A stretch of DNA of 64,000 nucleotides from Pleurocapsa sp. FMAR1. GTDB lineage: Bacteria; Cyanobacteriota; Cyanobacteriia; Cyanobacteriales; Xenococcaceae. Below, piece after piece: positions 27,684 to 36,253 of the stretch (position 1 is the first letter of the stretch; each line of letters begins with the position of its first letter). The translations under genes and the position numbers were made by a program. Under the pieces are notes generated by a model. That model had not been told where the DNA came from, ran no database searches, and saw nothing but the letters and a program-made list of their open reading frames with translations. The stretch spans positions 2,418,001 to 2,482,000 of the forward strand of contig NZ_OY762512.1 of assembly GCF_963665995.1 (NCBI RefSeq). Direction: 5' to 3'.

Positions 27684-28370
27684 TTACTTATCTTGATTAG
27701 ATGGAGGCACTGGAGTAGGACTTGGGGTTGATTCTGGTTTGGGAACAGGTTTAGTTTTTGTAGTTTGGTTAACAGGAGTTGGTTTAGGCGTGTTAATCTC
27801 AGGAGGTGGTATAACAAAGAATGCCCCTGCTGCCACTGCCAAGCTGGTAAAGCCAAGTACTACAGGAGTTAATCTTTGTGCCAAGGGTTGTTCTGGTTGA
27901 CGATAACGCTTACTTACAGACTGTAGTTCTAGACTCATATTTGGCAAGGTAGTTCGATCTGCATAAAATTGATCGATCGCATCTACCAAATCAAATAATT
28001 CTACCGTAGTTAAATTAACCTCTGTCCTAGTTTCTTCTCCTGGTTCTAGCTCATAGGTTAAACGATGGCAATGTTGCTCGGCAACTTGTTCAATCGATAT
28101 TCGGGGATATTGGCTAGTTTTTTTATGGGGCTGAGACAGTCCACTCAAAAATCCTTGAGCATAGTTACTGACAGCCTTAGACAGGTTAGCTAAGAAAACG
28201 CTACCACCACTCAACTGTTGATTGGAATTAAAAAAGTTGCATTCAGCATTAATCAAAATAGACATAGGAGACTTTCCATCCAAGATATCAACGCTCTGGG
28301 GATCGACATTTTCCATGCCTTCTAAAACTAAATTGCAGTTGGGTAGGCTGTACTGTCGCTTAGTGTTCAT
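27684..28370 (-). CDS. DUF4335 domain protein
   Basis: 228 residues. N-terminal region RQYSLPNCNLVLEGM and PMSILINAECNFF are typical of DUF4335; residues about 100-140 are a conserved helical stretch, one membrane helix lies near 180-195 (VVLGFTSLAVAAGAFFVIP), and the C-terminus is a Pro/Thr-rich tail. It overlaps the DUF3038 gene upstream by 4 bases (ATGA-type), so the two are translationally coupled; this pair is a recurrent cyanobacterial gene couple of unknown function. Confidence 0.8.
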   Translation of the reverse strand: MNTKRQYSLPNCNLVLEGMENVDPQSVDILDGKSPMSILINAECNFFNSNQQLSGGSVFLANLSKAVSNYAQGFLSGLSQPHKKTSQYPRISIEQVAEQHCHRLTYELEPGEETRTEVNLTTVELFDLVDAIDQFYADRTTLPNMSLELQSVSKRYRQPEQPLAQRLTPVVLGFTSLAVAAGAFFVIPPPEINTPKPTPVNQTTKTKPVPKPESTPSPTPVPPSNQDK

Positions 28371-28996
28371 GTTACTTCTCCATCAAATAAACTCACCCAA
28401 ACTCGCTCTAGCCCTCTTGTTCCCGTACAAAACAGCAGCTTGTTTAATAGGGACAAAGCTAGTTCATTTAATTGTTCTTCCGAGGCAATGTATGCAGACA
28501 CTTTGGCACGGCGGGAGTTCATGCGACTGCGAAAATGGGCGCGGAATCTTTCTAAATACTCTGAAAGACGAAAATGATTATCAACTGGCAGATTTTTTAC
28601 TCGCATTTGCTGTTCGGCTACCAGTAGTTGTCTAATAATTACCATTAGATCTTTGGCTCGATAACCTGCAATAATTACCAGCGCCTTTGCCTGTTCCAAG
28701 CTTAAATAATCTCTAGTATAAGAACGTCTCCAGGGGTTGCTACAGCGCAACCGCCAGAGATTAACGCGATTTTTAACAATTTTATCTATGCCCAACTGTC
28801 TTGCCATCGCCAGCATCTGTTCTGATGCACCCAATTCTAAAGCCTCTAGAGCGAGCAACAGCAAATCAATTTGCTGCTGGGTATAAGGAGAACAACCCTT
28901 AGAAGGAAGATATATGTCTGGTAAAGTATTTAAGACTGAAGCCGATTGATCCACTGGTACGGGGAAATCGGATTCTAAACTTGCAGATTGGCTCAT
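28367..28996 (-). CDS. DUF3038 domain protein
   Basis: 209 residues, all-helical: QIDLLLLALEALELGASEQML, NRVNLWRLRCSNPWRR, LSLEQAKALVIIAGYRAKDL and LNELALSLLNKLLFCTGTRG. No catalytic residues are evident. Forms a coupled two-gene unit with the DUF4335 gene, and lies divergent from apt. Confidence 0.8.
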   Translation of the reverse strand: MSQSASLESDFPVPVDQSASVLNTLPDIYLPSKGCSPYTQQQIDLLLLALEALELGASEQMLAMARQLGIDKIVKNRVNLWRLRCSNPWRRSYTRDYLSLEQAKALVIIAGYRAKDLMVIIRQLLVAEQQMRVKNLPVDNHFRLSEYLERFRAHFRSRMNSRRAKVSAYIASEEQLNELALSLLNKLLFCTGTRGLERVWVSLFDGEVT

Positions 28997-29125
28997 TATA
29001 AAATCAAATCCATATTCTGGTTATATATTATTCTTTGTCGAGGATAACAAATTAATCTCTGGTGCTATGATGCCACAGCTATTGAAAACACAGACTAATT
29101 TAATTTACTTTATTGACGTTTATTT

Positions 29126-29644
29126 ATGGAACTACAGTCTCTAATCCGCGACATTCCCGATTTCCCCCAGCCAGGAATTCTTTTTCGGGACATTACTACT
29201 TTATTGAATAATCCTCAAGGCTTAAGATACACCATCGATCTGTTAACGCAAAAGTGTCGAGACGCAAATTTAGTACCAGACTACATTGTCGGCATAGAAT
29301 CGCGAGGCTTTATTTTTGCCACTCCCTTAGCTTATCAATTAAATGCTGGCTTTGTTCCTGTACGCAAACCTGGAAAACTGCCAGCCTCAGTGCATTCAGT
29401 TACTTACGAACTCGAATACGGCACTGATAGTCTGGAAATTCATCAAGATGCGATCGCCCCTGGAGCAAAAGTTTTAATTGTCGATGATTTATTGGCTACG
29501 GGAGGAACAGCCAAAGCTACTTGCGAATTATTGACTCAAATAAAGGCAAAAACTATCGGCTGTGCGTTTGTCATTGAGCTAACAGCTTTAGGAGGCAGAC
29601 AAAAGCTACCTAATATGCCAATTATCAATTTAGTTGAGTATTAA
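29126..29644 (+). CDS. apt: Adenine phosphoribosyltransferase
   Basis: 172 residues, normal length. PRPP-binding motif [16 protein letters not shown] near 112-127; [17 protein letters not shown] at the start, [16 protein letters not shown] and [11 protein letters not shown] are characteristic of type I Apt. Salvages adenine with PRPP to AMP in the cytoplasm. Transcribed alone. Confidence 0.95.
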   Translation: MELQSLIRDIPDFPQPGILFRDITTLLNNPQGLRYTIDLLTQKCRDANLVPDYIVGIESRGFIFATPLAYQLNAGFVPVRKPGKLPASVHSVTYELEYGTDSLEIHQDAIAPGAKVLIVDDLLATGGTAKATCELLTQIKAKTIGCAFVIELTALGGRQKLPNMPIINLVEY

Positions 29645-29931
29645 CGCTGATTGCCTAGGTGAGCGGTGGTTTACAATATTTCTCAGCTAAAGATACCGTA
29701 GCTTTTTGGCTTTGTCATAGACTGCTCTGATTGGTCAATAAGCTCATTTTAATGTCTATTTAAACCCACTTTGGGGTATAGTAATCATGAATTTTAATAG
29801 TTTCACGATCGTCAAATCCTAGAGTGACTGTACTGCTTAAGAGTTGACAAAAATGTTCTCAGAGCCACAATAGCGGTTATAGAATTATCTATATTTTTGA
29901 TTCAGGAATTATTGCAAATAAGGAGTGAGGA

Positions 29932-31665
29932 GTGGGTAAGATCAATCAATTTATTAAAATTATAGGTATAGGCTCAGTAATATTGGTTACTAACGCAGCT
30001 ATAGCTAGTGCGCAAAATATAGCCAGTCATGATTCTAGCAATTCAGTTGGCAAAAATTTAACTGCCAACCAGAAAAAAAATATAGTATCTAATAGTAAGT
30101 TGCCTTCATCAGTCTTACCAGAAAAAAATAGCCAGCTATCTAATTCAGATGCTGTTTTCCAAGAGTTAACATCGGGAAGAGTGGCTCAATCTTCAGGTTC
30201 AACTTCAGATGCTACGGCAGATATTATTAAACCTGCACAAAAACCAATTCTTAATCTAGACCAACTCAACCCTAGTCCCAATCCGCTTTCATTTCCTACT
30301 AAACCAATTGAGGTAAAAGTTGATACTCAAAAACCGATTACTTTAGAACAGGCGATTGAATTATCCCTTAAAAACAATAAACAGATAGAAGAAGAAAGAA
30401 TTCAAGTAGAGCGATCGCAAGCAGTAGTTAGACAAGCAAAGGCGGCACTATTCCCCACTGCTACTTTTAGTACTGGATTTAGTTATGGTAACTCTGTCTT
30501 CCTTGATAGTATCAATAACCAAGTAATCAATCAACGGGTAAATGATGCCCCACCAGGTACAACTAGACAACAGGTAGAGAACCAACTATCTCAAAATAGT
30601 ATCTCTGGTAATAATTTTAGCAATCAAACAGCTAGCTATAATACAGATGTAAGCCTCAACTATAATATTTACGATGGCGGTAATAGAGGAGCTTCTATTC
30701 GTGCAGCCGAAAAACAACTACGTAGTACGAGGTTAAATTTAGAAGTAGTTGTCGAACAGGCTCGTTTTGAAACGGCTAGAGACTATTATAATCTGCAAAA
30801 TGGCGATGCTCAGGTAAAAATTGAACAGGCGGCCGTGGCAGATGCCAGACAAACCCTAAAGGATGCCAGATTGCTAGAAAAAGCGGGTTTAGGCACAAGA
30901 TTTGACGTATTGCGGGCAGAAGTAGAATTGGCACAGGCACAACAAAGACTAATTACGGCTCAAGCCAATCAAAATATTGCTCGCAGACAGCTAGCAGAAA
31001 CCCTCAGTGTTTCCCATAGTACTGGTCTAGCCACGGCAGATCCCATCGCCGAAGCTGGAGCTTGGAAACTTTCTTTACCACAATCAATCGTTCAAGCATT
31101 TAAAAACCGTGCTGAATTAGAGCAATTCTTGTTACAAAGAGAAATTAGTGCCGAACAACGTCAGATTGCTTTATCTCAAATCAGACCAACAGTCGGAGCG
31201 ACTGCCCAATATCAAATAAGCGATGACTTCGAGGATAGTTTCAATCCTAGCGATAACTATGCCGTGGGTTTAAATATTAGCTGGCGATTCTTTGACGGAG
31301 GTGCTGCTCGTGCTAGCGCGCTACAATCAGAAAAAGATATTGAAATCGCCCAAACTCAGTTCGCCGACCAGCGCAATTTGATTCGTTTTGCCGTAGAACA
31401 AGCTTATTTTGGTCTAAAGTCTAACCAGAAAAATATAGGTACAGCTACCAAACAGGTACAATTGTCAGAAGAAAGTTTGCGCCTGGCTAGATTACGTTTC
31501 CAAGCTGGTGTAGGTACTCAAACAGACGTAATTGATGCTCAAACCCAGTTAACTACCTCTCGTGGCGATTTGCTTTCTTCAATTATTGATTACAATCAGT
31601 CCTACGCTCAATTACAAAGAGGAGTTTCTAATACTCCTGACAATGGTTTACAAGATTTGCCATAA
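29932..31665 (+). CDS. TolC family outer membrane efflux protein
   Basis: 577 residues from a GTG start preceded by AAGGAGTGAGGAG. Signal peptide of about 27 residues ending ASAQN, a Ser/Asn/Gln-rich linker to about 120, then two outer-membrane-efflux repeats: ITLEQAIELSLKNNKQIEEER ... and the second beginning about 370, with beta segments (YNTDVSLNYNIYDGGNRG, YAVGLNISWRFFDGGAAR) and long coiled helices. Resembles the cyanobacterial HgdD/TolC proteins used in export of metabolites, toxins and glycolipids. No inner membrane partner adjoins it. Intact. Confidence 0.9.
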   Translation: MGKINQFIKIIGIGSVILVTNAAIASAQNIASHDSSNSVGKNLTANQKKNIVSNSKLPSSVLPEKNSQLSNSDAVFQELTSGRVAQSSGSTSDATADIIKPAQKPILNLDQLNPSPNPLSFPTKPIEVKVDTQKPITLEQAIELSLKNNKQIEEERIQVERSQAVVRQAKAALFPTATFSTGFSYGNSVFLDSINNQVINQRVNDAPPGTTRQQVENQLSQNSISGNNFSNQTASYNTDVSLNYNIYDGGNRGASIRAAEKQLRSTRLNLEVVVEQARFETARDYYNLQNGDAQVKIEQAAVADARQTLKDARLLEKAGLGTRFDVLRAEVELAQAQQRLITAQANQNIARRQLAETLSVSHSTGLATADPIAEAGAWKLSLPQSIVQAFKNRAELEQFLLQREISAEQRQIALSQIRPTVGATAQYQISDDFEDSFNPSDNYAVGLNISWRFFDGGAARASALQSEKDIEIAQTQFADQRNLIRFAVEQAYFGLKSNQKNIGTATKQVQLSEESLRLARLRFQAGVGTQTDVIDAQTQLTTSRGDLLSSIIDYNQSYAQLQRGVSNTPDNGLQDLP

Positions 31666-31691
31666 CAACTTTCTTTAATTATTTAAATTGC

Positions 31692-32993
31692 ATGAAAGTT
31701 AGCAAAAGCAACGGCTTGTTTAATGACTATTCTCAACAAAGCTCAGATTGGACATGGTTATGTTTTAGTCTTAGTATTTTTGTTTTACCGCTTTTTCCTA
31801 CCCTAGGAACAGTGGGACTATTAATCATAATCATCAAGTCTGGACAGGATAATTTACGTAAGATCATAGCCAATCGCCATAACCAAGCCCTGGCTATATT
31901 GTCTATTTTATTCATTGTCAGTTCGGCTTTGGCAGAACAACCCAAGGACGCTTGGCTAGGGCTAGCTAATTTTCTGCCATTTTTTTTACTGTTTGCAGCT
32001 TTGAAACCTTTAATCAGGCATCCTGTTCAACTGAAGCAGCTGTCTTGGTTGTTAATCCTTCCTTCCTTGCCAATTGTGGTTTTAGGCTTTGGTCAGCTAT
32101 TTGCTGGCTGGTATACTCTTCCTTTAGTAAAGTCTATTTTAGGTTGGAAGCTAGTGGCACAAGGAGTGCCGACGGGAAGGATGTCAGCAGTATTTAACTA
32201 TACTAATTTTCTGGCTATTTATCTGGCGATCGCCTTTAGTTTAGCTTTAGGATTATGGTTAGATACTTGGCAAGCTTGGCGAAAAAACCCAGCCAGTAAA
32301 AAGTCTCAGATATTATCATTGCTTACCATAATTTTGCTAGCAGATATTAGCGGATTAATTCTTACTAGTTCTCGCAACGCTTGGGGGCTAGCTGCGATTA
32401 GCTTTATGGCTTATGTCGCATATATGGGTTGGCGTTGGCTAATATATGGCGTAAGTAGTGCTGCTACGGCAATTCTTTGGGCATCTTTTGCCCCCAATTT
32501 AGGCGGCACTCAATTAAGAAAGGTTGTTCCTAGCTTTTTTTGGGCAAGACTGTCAGATCGAGATTATCAACGCCCTGTAGAAACTCTACGCATTACCCTA
32601 TGGGAATTCTGCTGGGATCTAATTAAACAACGCCCTTTATTTGGTTGGGGTTTGAGAAACTTTACCCCTCTCTACGAAGCCAAAACAAATTTTTGGTTTG
32701 GACATCCTCACAATTTATTTTTAATGCTCGGTGCAGAGACAGGAATTATTGCTGTTTTATTGATTATCTGTATTGTTGGCTCAATTATGGCTCAGGGGGT
32801 AAAATTGCTTCTCGATTGGTCTACAGATGATTCTAGGCTGATCTTTTTTAGCTATCTAGTCACCTTTACGTGCTGCATTCTTTTTAATCTTTTTGATGTG
32901 ACTATTTTCGATTTACGAGTAAATGTTATTGGCTGGGTACTTCTTTCTGCTATTAGTGGTGTAATTACGGCAAAACAATCAGCAAAAGCATAG
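31692..32993 (+). CDS. O-antigen ligase/polymerase-like membrane protein (Wzy_C family)
   Basis: 433 residues with about ten to twelve membrane helices. The central loop SRNAWGLAAISF and the later GWGLRNFTPLYE ... GHPHNLFLMLGAETGI are Wzy_C hallmarks (the Arg and His of the periplasmic loop). Cyanobacterial proteins of this family include IctB and exopolysaccharide polymerases, and cannot be separated here. It follows the TolC-like gene by 26 bases, so the pair is probably co-transcribed, which would suit surface polysaccharide export. Confidence 0.8.
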   Translation: MKVSKSNGLFNDYSQQSSDWTWLCFSLSIFVLPLFPTLGTVGLLIIIIKSGQDNLRKIIANRHNQALAILSILFIVSSALAEQPKDAWLGLANFLPFFLLFAALKPLIRHPVQLKQLSWLLILPSLPIVVLGFGQLFAGWYTLPLVKSILGWKLVAQGVPTGRMSAVFNYTNFLAIYLAIAFSLALGLWLDTWQAWRKNPASKKSQILSLLTIILLADISGLILTSSRNAWGLAAISFMAYVAYMGWRWLIYGVSSAATAILWASFAPNLGGTQLRKVVPSFFWARLSDRDYQRPVETLRITLWEFCWDLIKQRPLFGWGLRNFTPLYEAKTNFWFGHPHNLFLMLGAETGIIAVLLIICIVGSIMAQGVKLLLDWSTDDSRLIFFSYLVTFTCCILFNLFDVTIFDLRVNVIGWVLLSAISGVITAKQSAKA

Positions 32994-33100
32994 TTTAATA
33001 AATTATGCACATCCAAACTATACTGTTTTAGTTATCAGCTTTTTTTGGGATTATAGTAAATAAATAGTGAAGCAATTGATTGATTCATTGCTCATTGAAA

Positions 33101-33814
33101 ATGGAAATACTTATTGTTGAAGACGAACAAGAAATTGCTCAATTAATAGAACAAACTTTGACTAGGGAAAGTTTTGCTTGTCGTGTTGCTCATGATGGAT
33201 TGACCGCACTAGAGATATTTAAGCAGCAGCAGCCAGATTTAGTAATTCTCGATTTAATGCTTCCTGGTTTAGATGGATTGGAAGTATGTACCCGCATTCG
33301 TCAGCAGCCATATAACAAAGATCCCTATATCCTAATGCTCACAGCTAGAGGAGAAGAAATAGATCGAGTAATTGGGCTTTCTACTGGGGCTGATGATTAT
33401 TTAGTTAAGCCATTTAGCCCTAGAGAATTGGTTGCTAGAGTTCGAGCCTTATTAAGGCGTAGTTTGCGGCACGACGTACAAGAAACATCTCAGATTTATC
33501 GCACTAAACATTTTTCCGTCGATCTAGATCAACATTTAGCAACAAGACAGTTAAATACCCAAACTTCTGACGAACTAGACTTAACGACTTTAGAGTTTAA
33601 TTTATTAGCAACCTTTTTAAGCTATCCTGGTCGAGTTTGGAGTCGTACCCAACTAATCGACAAACTTTGGGGCAATGACTTTTTTGGTGATGAAAGAGTT
33701 GTTGATACCCATATTAGAAGACTGCGTAAAAAAATTGAGCCAGATTCAGCCAATCCAACATTTGTCAAAACAGTGGTAGGAGTTGGCTATAAGTTTGAAG
33801 ATGACAATGTTTAA
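33101..33814 (+). CDS. OmpR-family response regulator
   Basis: Receiver domain (MEILIVEDEQEIAQL; phospho-Asp in LVILDLMLPGLDG; TARGEEIDR; Lys in VKPFSPRE) followed by a winged helix (LTTLEFNLLATFLSYPGRVWSRTQLIDKLWG; VVDTHIRRLRKKIEP; VVGVGYKFE). A TTG 21 bases upstream would extend it, but the receiver domain begins exactly at the ATG at 33101, so I start there. No histidine kinase lies beside it, so it is an orphan regulator. Target unknown. Confidence 0.9.
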   Translation: MEILIVEDEQEIAQLIEQTLTRESFACRVAHDGLTALEIFKQQQPDLVILDLMLPGLDGLEVCTRIRQQPYNKDPYILMLTARGEEIDRVIGLSTGADDYLVKPFSPRELVARVRALLRRSLRHDVQETSQIYRTKHFSVDLDQHLATRQLNTQTSDELDLTTLEFNLLATFLSYPGRVWSRTQLIDKLWGNDFFGDERVVDTHIRRLRKKIEPDSANPTFVKTVVGVGYKFEDDNV

Positions 33815-34000
33815 TTAACCACAAGTGAATAGTTAGGAGTCGGATTTAAAAGAAAATTTTCTTGGATCTGCATTAGACTCTATAAAAGTATTTAATTCTT
33901 CCACTTTTAGTTTTCAGCCTTTTATTTTTACTTTTTCATATTTGATTCCTGATTGCTATAGTTAGTTTCCTATATTTTTTGACATAATGAAAATTACTAT

Positions 34001-34112
34001 GTCAATTGTAAACAAAAATCGCATTTTTGATGTGTGAAAATAGAAAAGCGATCGCATTTTTGAGTTAATAAGTTATTTGGTTTTTATCTCGCGCACCAGA
34101 TGCAAAGACGCA
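34001..34112. repeat. Direct repeat copy 1 flanking hicBA
   Basis: About 112 bases starting GTCAATTGTAAACAAA and ending CCAGATGCAAAGACGCA, with one HIP1 site. The second copy at 34610-34722 is nearly identical apart from a few substitutions and a short indel. The end is related to the dispersed TGCGTCTTTGCGCGAGA repeat seen at about 36185 and 60715. Confidence 0.85.
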
Positions 34113-34161
34113 GAGGAGTTATAGGTTTAGGAGAATAGCGATCGCTTTAATTACTAATCAA

Positions 34162-34368
34162 TTACAACTTATTTTCAGAGATACCAGAAACTTTGAGAAA
34201 ATGTTTTAATAAGCCAGTTTTTAATGTTTAATTACCGTGTATCGGAACAGAAATTCTCTGAGGATTACCAGATTTGCCGAAAATATGATGACTACCACTT
34301 ACTCTTAAAAGCACCCATCCATTTTGCTCTAATAATTTAGCAAATTTTTTCCCGTTAACAGACTTCAT
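34162..34368 (-). pseudogene. hicA: HicA toxin, interrupted by an in-frame TAA
   Basis: Starts at ATG (34368-34366), overlapping the end of hicB in an ATGA. The frame reads a HicA-like KFAKLLEQNGWVLLRVSGSHHIF with the catalytic His in GSHH, then SVPIHGN, and stops at a TAA (34228-34230) after 46 codons. The same frame goes on past the TAA with TLKTGLLKHFLKVSGI and a second stop at 34162-34164. Restoring the TAA to AAA would give a normal 68-residue HicA. The gene is too short for usual ORF thresholds. As it stands the C-terminal helix is lost, so the toxin is probably inactive. Confidence 0.85.
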
Positions 34369-34568
34369 ACTGCAATTTCTAAAATTTGAGCATTACTATC
34401 TAATTCAAGATCGGCTTCATTTACAGATAAACATCCTTCGACTGCTTCATAAATATTTTGCAGCAACTCTTCAAAACTCTCACCTTGCGTAGCACAACCA
34501 GGAATAGCAGGTACTTCTGCCCAAAATCCGCCTTCTTCGGCTGTATGAATAATAACTTTTAATTTCAT
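34365..34568 (-). CDS. hicB: HicB-like antitoxin
   Basis: 67 residues with a partial RNase-H-like HicB fold: KVIIHTAEEGGFWAEVPAIPGCATQGESFEELLQNIYEAVEGCL, a classic HicB signature. It precedes hicA and overlaps it by 4 bases. The antitoxin is intact while the toxin is interrupted. The pair lies between two ~112-bp direct repeats. Confidence 0.85.
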   Translation of the reverse strand: MKLKVIIHTAEEGGFWAEVPAIPGCATQGESFEELLQNIYEAVEGCLSVNEADLELDSNAQILEIAV

Positions 34569-34609
34569 AGTGAGTTTTTCAGATGTTTTGATATATCAGA
34601 AAATGATAC

Positions 34610-34722
34610 GTCAATTGTAAACAAAGATCGCATTTTTGATGTGTAGAGGTGGAAAAAGCGATCGCATTTTTAAGTTAATAAGTTATTTGGTTTTTATCTC
34701 GCGCACCAGATGCAAAGACGCA
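34610..34722. repeat. Direct repeat copy 2 flanking hicBA
   Basis: Second copy of the repeat described at 34001-34112, same orientation. The distance between copies is about 609 bases, enclosing the hicBA module. Confidence 0.85.
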
Positions 34723-34741
34723 AAGAAAGAAAGCAGAGATT

Positions 34742-35119
34742 TTATAAATTATTAACGATGCGAGTAATACCATTTTTAATGAGATCGGTATTAAAGTTGA
34801 TGAGTAAACCTAAATGCTTGTTAGTAAGACGAAGATAAGTTAAAAGTTGTTTCTTATGAACTGGAGCGATATGTTCTACAGACTTCAACTCAATAATTAC
34901 TAAATTCTCTACAATAAAGTCTGCCCTAAAACCTTCTCCTAAGTGCATCCCCTCATAAACCACAGGAATGGGCTTCTGTCTCTCAAACCTTAAACCTCGC
35001 TTCTGCAACTCATAAGCCATCACTACCTCGTAAACTGACTCCAACAAGCCCGCACCCAGTTTCGTATGAATCTGATACGCAGCATCCACAATCTCCTTAC
35101 TAATCCCATTCTCCCTCAC
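34742..35119 (-). CDS. GxxExxY family protein
   Basis: 125 residues with the signature YQIHTKLGAGLLESVYEVVMAYELQKRGL, then ADFIVENLVIIELKSVE and LLTYLRLTNKHLGLLINFN. This PD-(D/E)xK-like fold is widespread in cyanobacteria and others; the D...IELK residues fit a nuclease core. Biological role not established. Usually a dispersed single gene, as here. Confidence 0.85.
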   Translation of the reverse strand: MRENGISKEIVDAAYQIHTKLGAGLLESVYEVVMAYELQKRGLRFERQKPIPVVYEGMHLGEGFRADFIVENLVIIELKSVEHIAPVHKKQLLTYLRLTNKHLGLLINFNTDLIKNGITRIVNNL

Positions 35120-35120
35120 A

Positions 35121-35180
35121 GATCAATCCCTTTGCTTCCTTCTCTTACAATTCCCAAGACCAAATAAAAAATCTCTCTGC
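35121..35180. repeat. Diverged direct repeat, copy 1, beside the acyl-carrier-like pair
   Basis: Shares CCTTTGCTTCCTT..TACAATTC and a trailing CTCTGCGT with 36121-36190 in the same orientation. The two copies bracket the genes at 35257-36052. Confidence 0.55.
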
Positions 35181-35256
35181 GTAAAATTTACTTAGACTAT
35201 TTCTACTGTATTTTTTCACATACTATATCTACAGATTTCTTTTACTATAATAGATT

Positions 35257-35520
35257 CTAATCGTGAGTAATCGATCCACAAATACAAGAAATCCAATTAG
35301 TTCCTGTAAAATCATCTGGTATTTCTATATCGAACTCTTTTTCTATTGCCTGTATAATTTCTACTGTATCTAAACTATCTGCACCTAAATCTTTGCTTAG
35401 AATAGAATCTATTGTTATTATTCGTTCCTCAATGCTATCTATAAATCTTAACTCCTTCAATATAACCCTCGTCACTGTAATTGGAACTAGAACTATCCCA
35501 ACTAAAATGATAAATTTCAC
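35257..35520 (-). CDS. Acyl-carrier-protein-like ORF
   Basis: The core [34 protein letters not shown] is a textbook acyl carrier domain with the phosphopantetheine Ser in GADSLD, but it is confined to the middle of the frame. The first 20 codons (from the ATG at 35520) overlap the preceding gene in another frame and look like a chance hydrophobic segment, and the last 15 residues ([14 protein letters not shown]) do not continue the ACP fold. Real start unknown; a TTG at about 35460 or fusion by frameshift to the upstream ORF are possible. May be a degraded gene. Confidence 0.5.
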   Translation of the reverse strand: MKFIILVGIVLVPITVTRVILKELRFIDSIEERIITIDSILSKDLGADSLDTVEIIQAIEKEFDIEIPDDFTGTNWISCICGSITHD

Positions 35521-36052
35521 CTATGCCTAGATCGTCGTTTAGTATAGTATTTAAAGTTATTTGCTCCTCTTCTACTTCTAAATTCTCTATAATTAGGTTT
35601 TTTATTCTTATGAAGGTATTAAGTTCTTTATAATCATTTATCTGAATATTAGGATTAGCTTCTTTAAATTCATGTATTTTTTTTAGCTCTTCCTCTTCTC
35701 GTGCTTTTTCAATTCTTCTCTCTTCAGCTTCTTTTTCTTTCCTAATTCTTTGCTCTTCAGCTTCTCTTATTCGCTTTTGAATTTCTAATTCTGCTTTAAT
35801 TCTCTCTTCTTCTGCAATTTTGTTTCGTAATGGCTCGATCCTTAAATTCAGGATATCTTTAATGAACGAAAAATCTATTTGATGTCCACTTTTAGTATGT
35901 ATATCTGTCGCTACTCTCCAGACAACTTCATTACTTTGATCAAGAATTACACTCAAAGCATCTTTACTACTATTAGGCAAAAGCTGATTAATAGATTGAT
36001 TAACAGCGTACTCTAAAATCTCAAGTTTATAATTTTCGTTTTGAATAGCCAT
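35435..36052 (-). CDS. Hypothetical coiled-coil protein with half an acyl-carrier-like segment
   Basis: 205 residues. N-terminal 75 residues are globular, about 78-142 is a highly charged Glu/Lys/Arg coiled coil, and the C-terminus ([27 protein letters not shown]) looks like helix I and the following loop of an acyl carrier protein but lacks the DSL site and turns into a Ser-rich end. It overlaps the next ORF by 86 bases in another frame, and that ORF continues with a full ACP core. I do not recognise the family. Confidence 0.5.
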   Translation of the reverse strand: MAIQNENYKLEILEYAVNQSINQLLPNSSKDALSVILDQSNEVVWRVATDIHTKSGHQIDFSFIKDILNLRIEPLRNKIAEEERIKAELEIQKRIREAEEQRIRKEKEAEERRIEKAREEEELKKIHEFKEANPNIQINDYKELNTFIRIKNLIIENLEVEEEQITLNTILNDDLGIGEIYHFSWDSSSSNYSDEGYIEGVKIYR

Positions 36053-36120
36053 AAAAAAATAAAAAGAAAATCACTCATACAAATATAATTCCCTTTTTTT
36101 ATAAAACCGCAACAAACATA

Positions 36121-36203
36121 GATAAATTCCTTTGCTTCCTTATCCTACAATTCTCAACACCAAACAGAAAAACCCTTCGCGCCTCTGCGTCTTTGCGCGA
36201 GAC
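36121..36203. repeat. Diverged direct repeat, copy 2, ending in dispersed TGCGTCTTTGCGCGAGA repeat
   Basis: Matches 35121-35180 over its first part (36121-36190). The end, GCCTCTGCGTCTTTGCGCGAGA, is a dispersed element also present near 60715 and, reversed, at 34089-34112 and 34697-34722. Confidence 0.6.
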
Positions 36204-36233
36204 AAAAAAAATCCCCCTAAAACTAGGAGGATT
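36204..36233 (-). terminator. Intrinsic terminator of pntB
   Basis: On the minus strand a 9-bp stem AATCCTCCT / AGGGGGATT (one G-T pair) with a six-base loop is followed by a run of T; it lies just behind the pntB stop codon. Confidence 0.8.
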
Positions 36234-36253
36234 CAAAAATAACTTAAGCTGTT

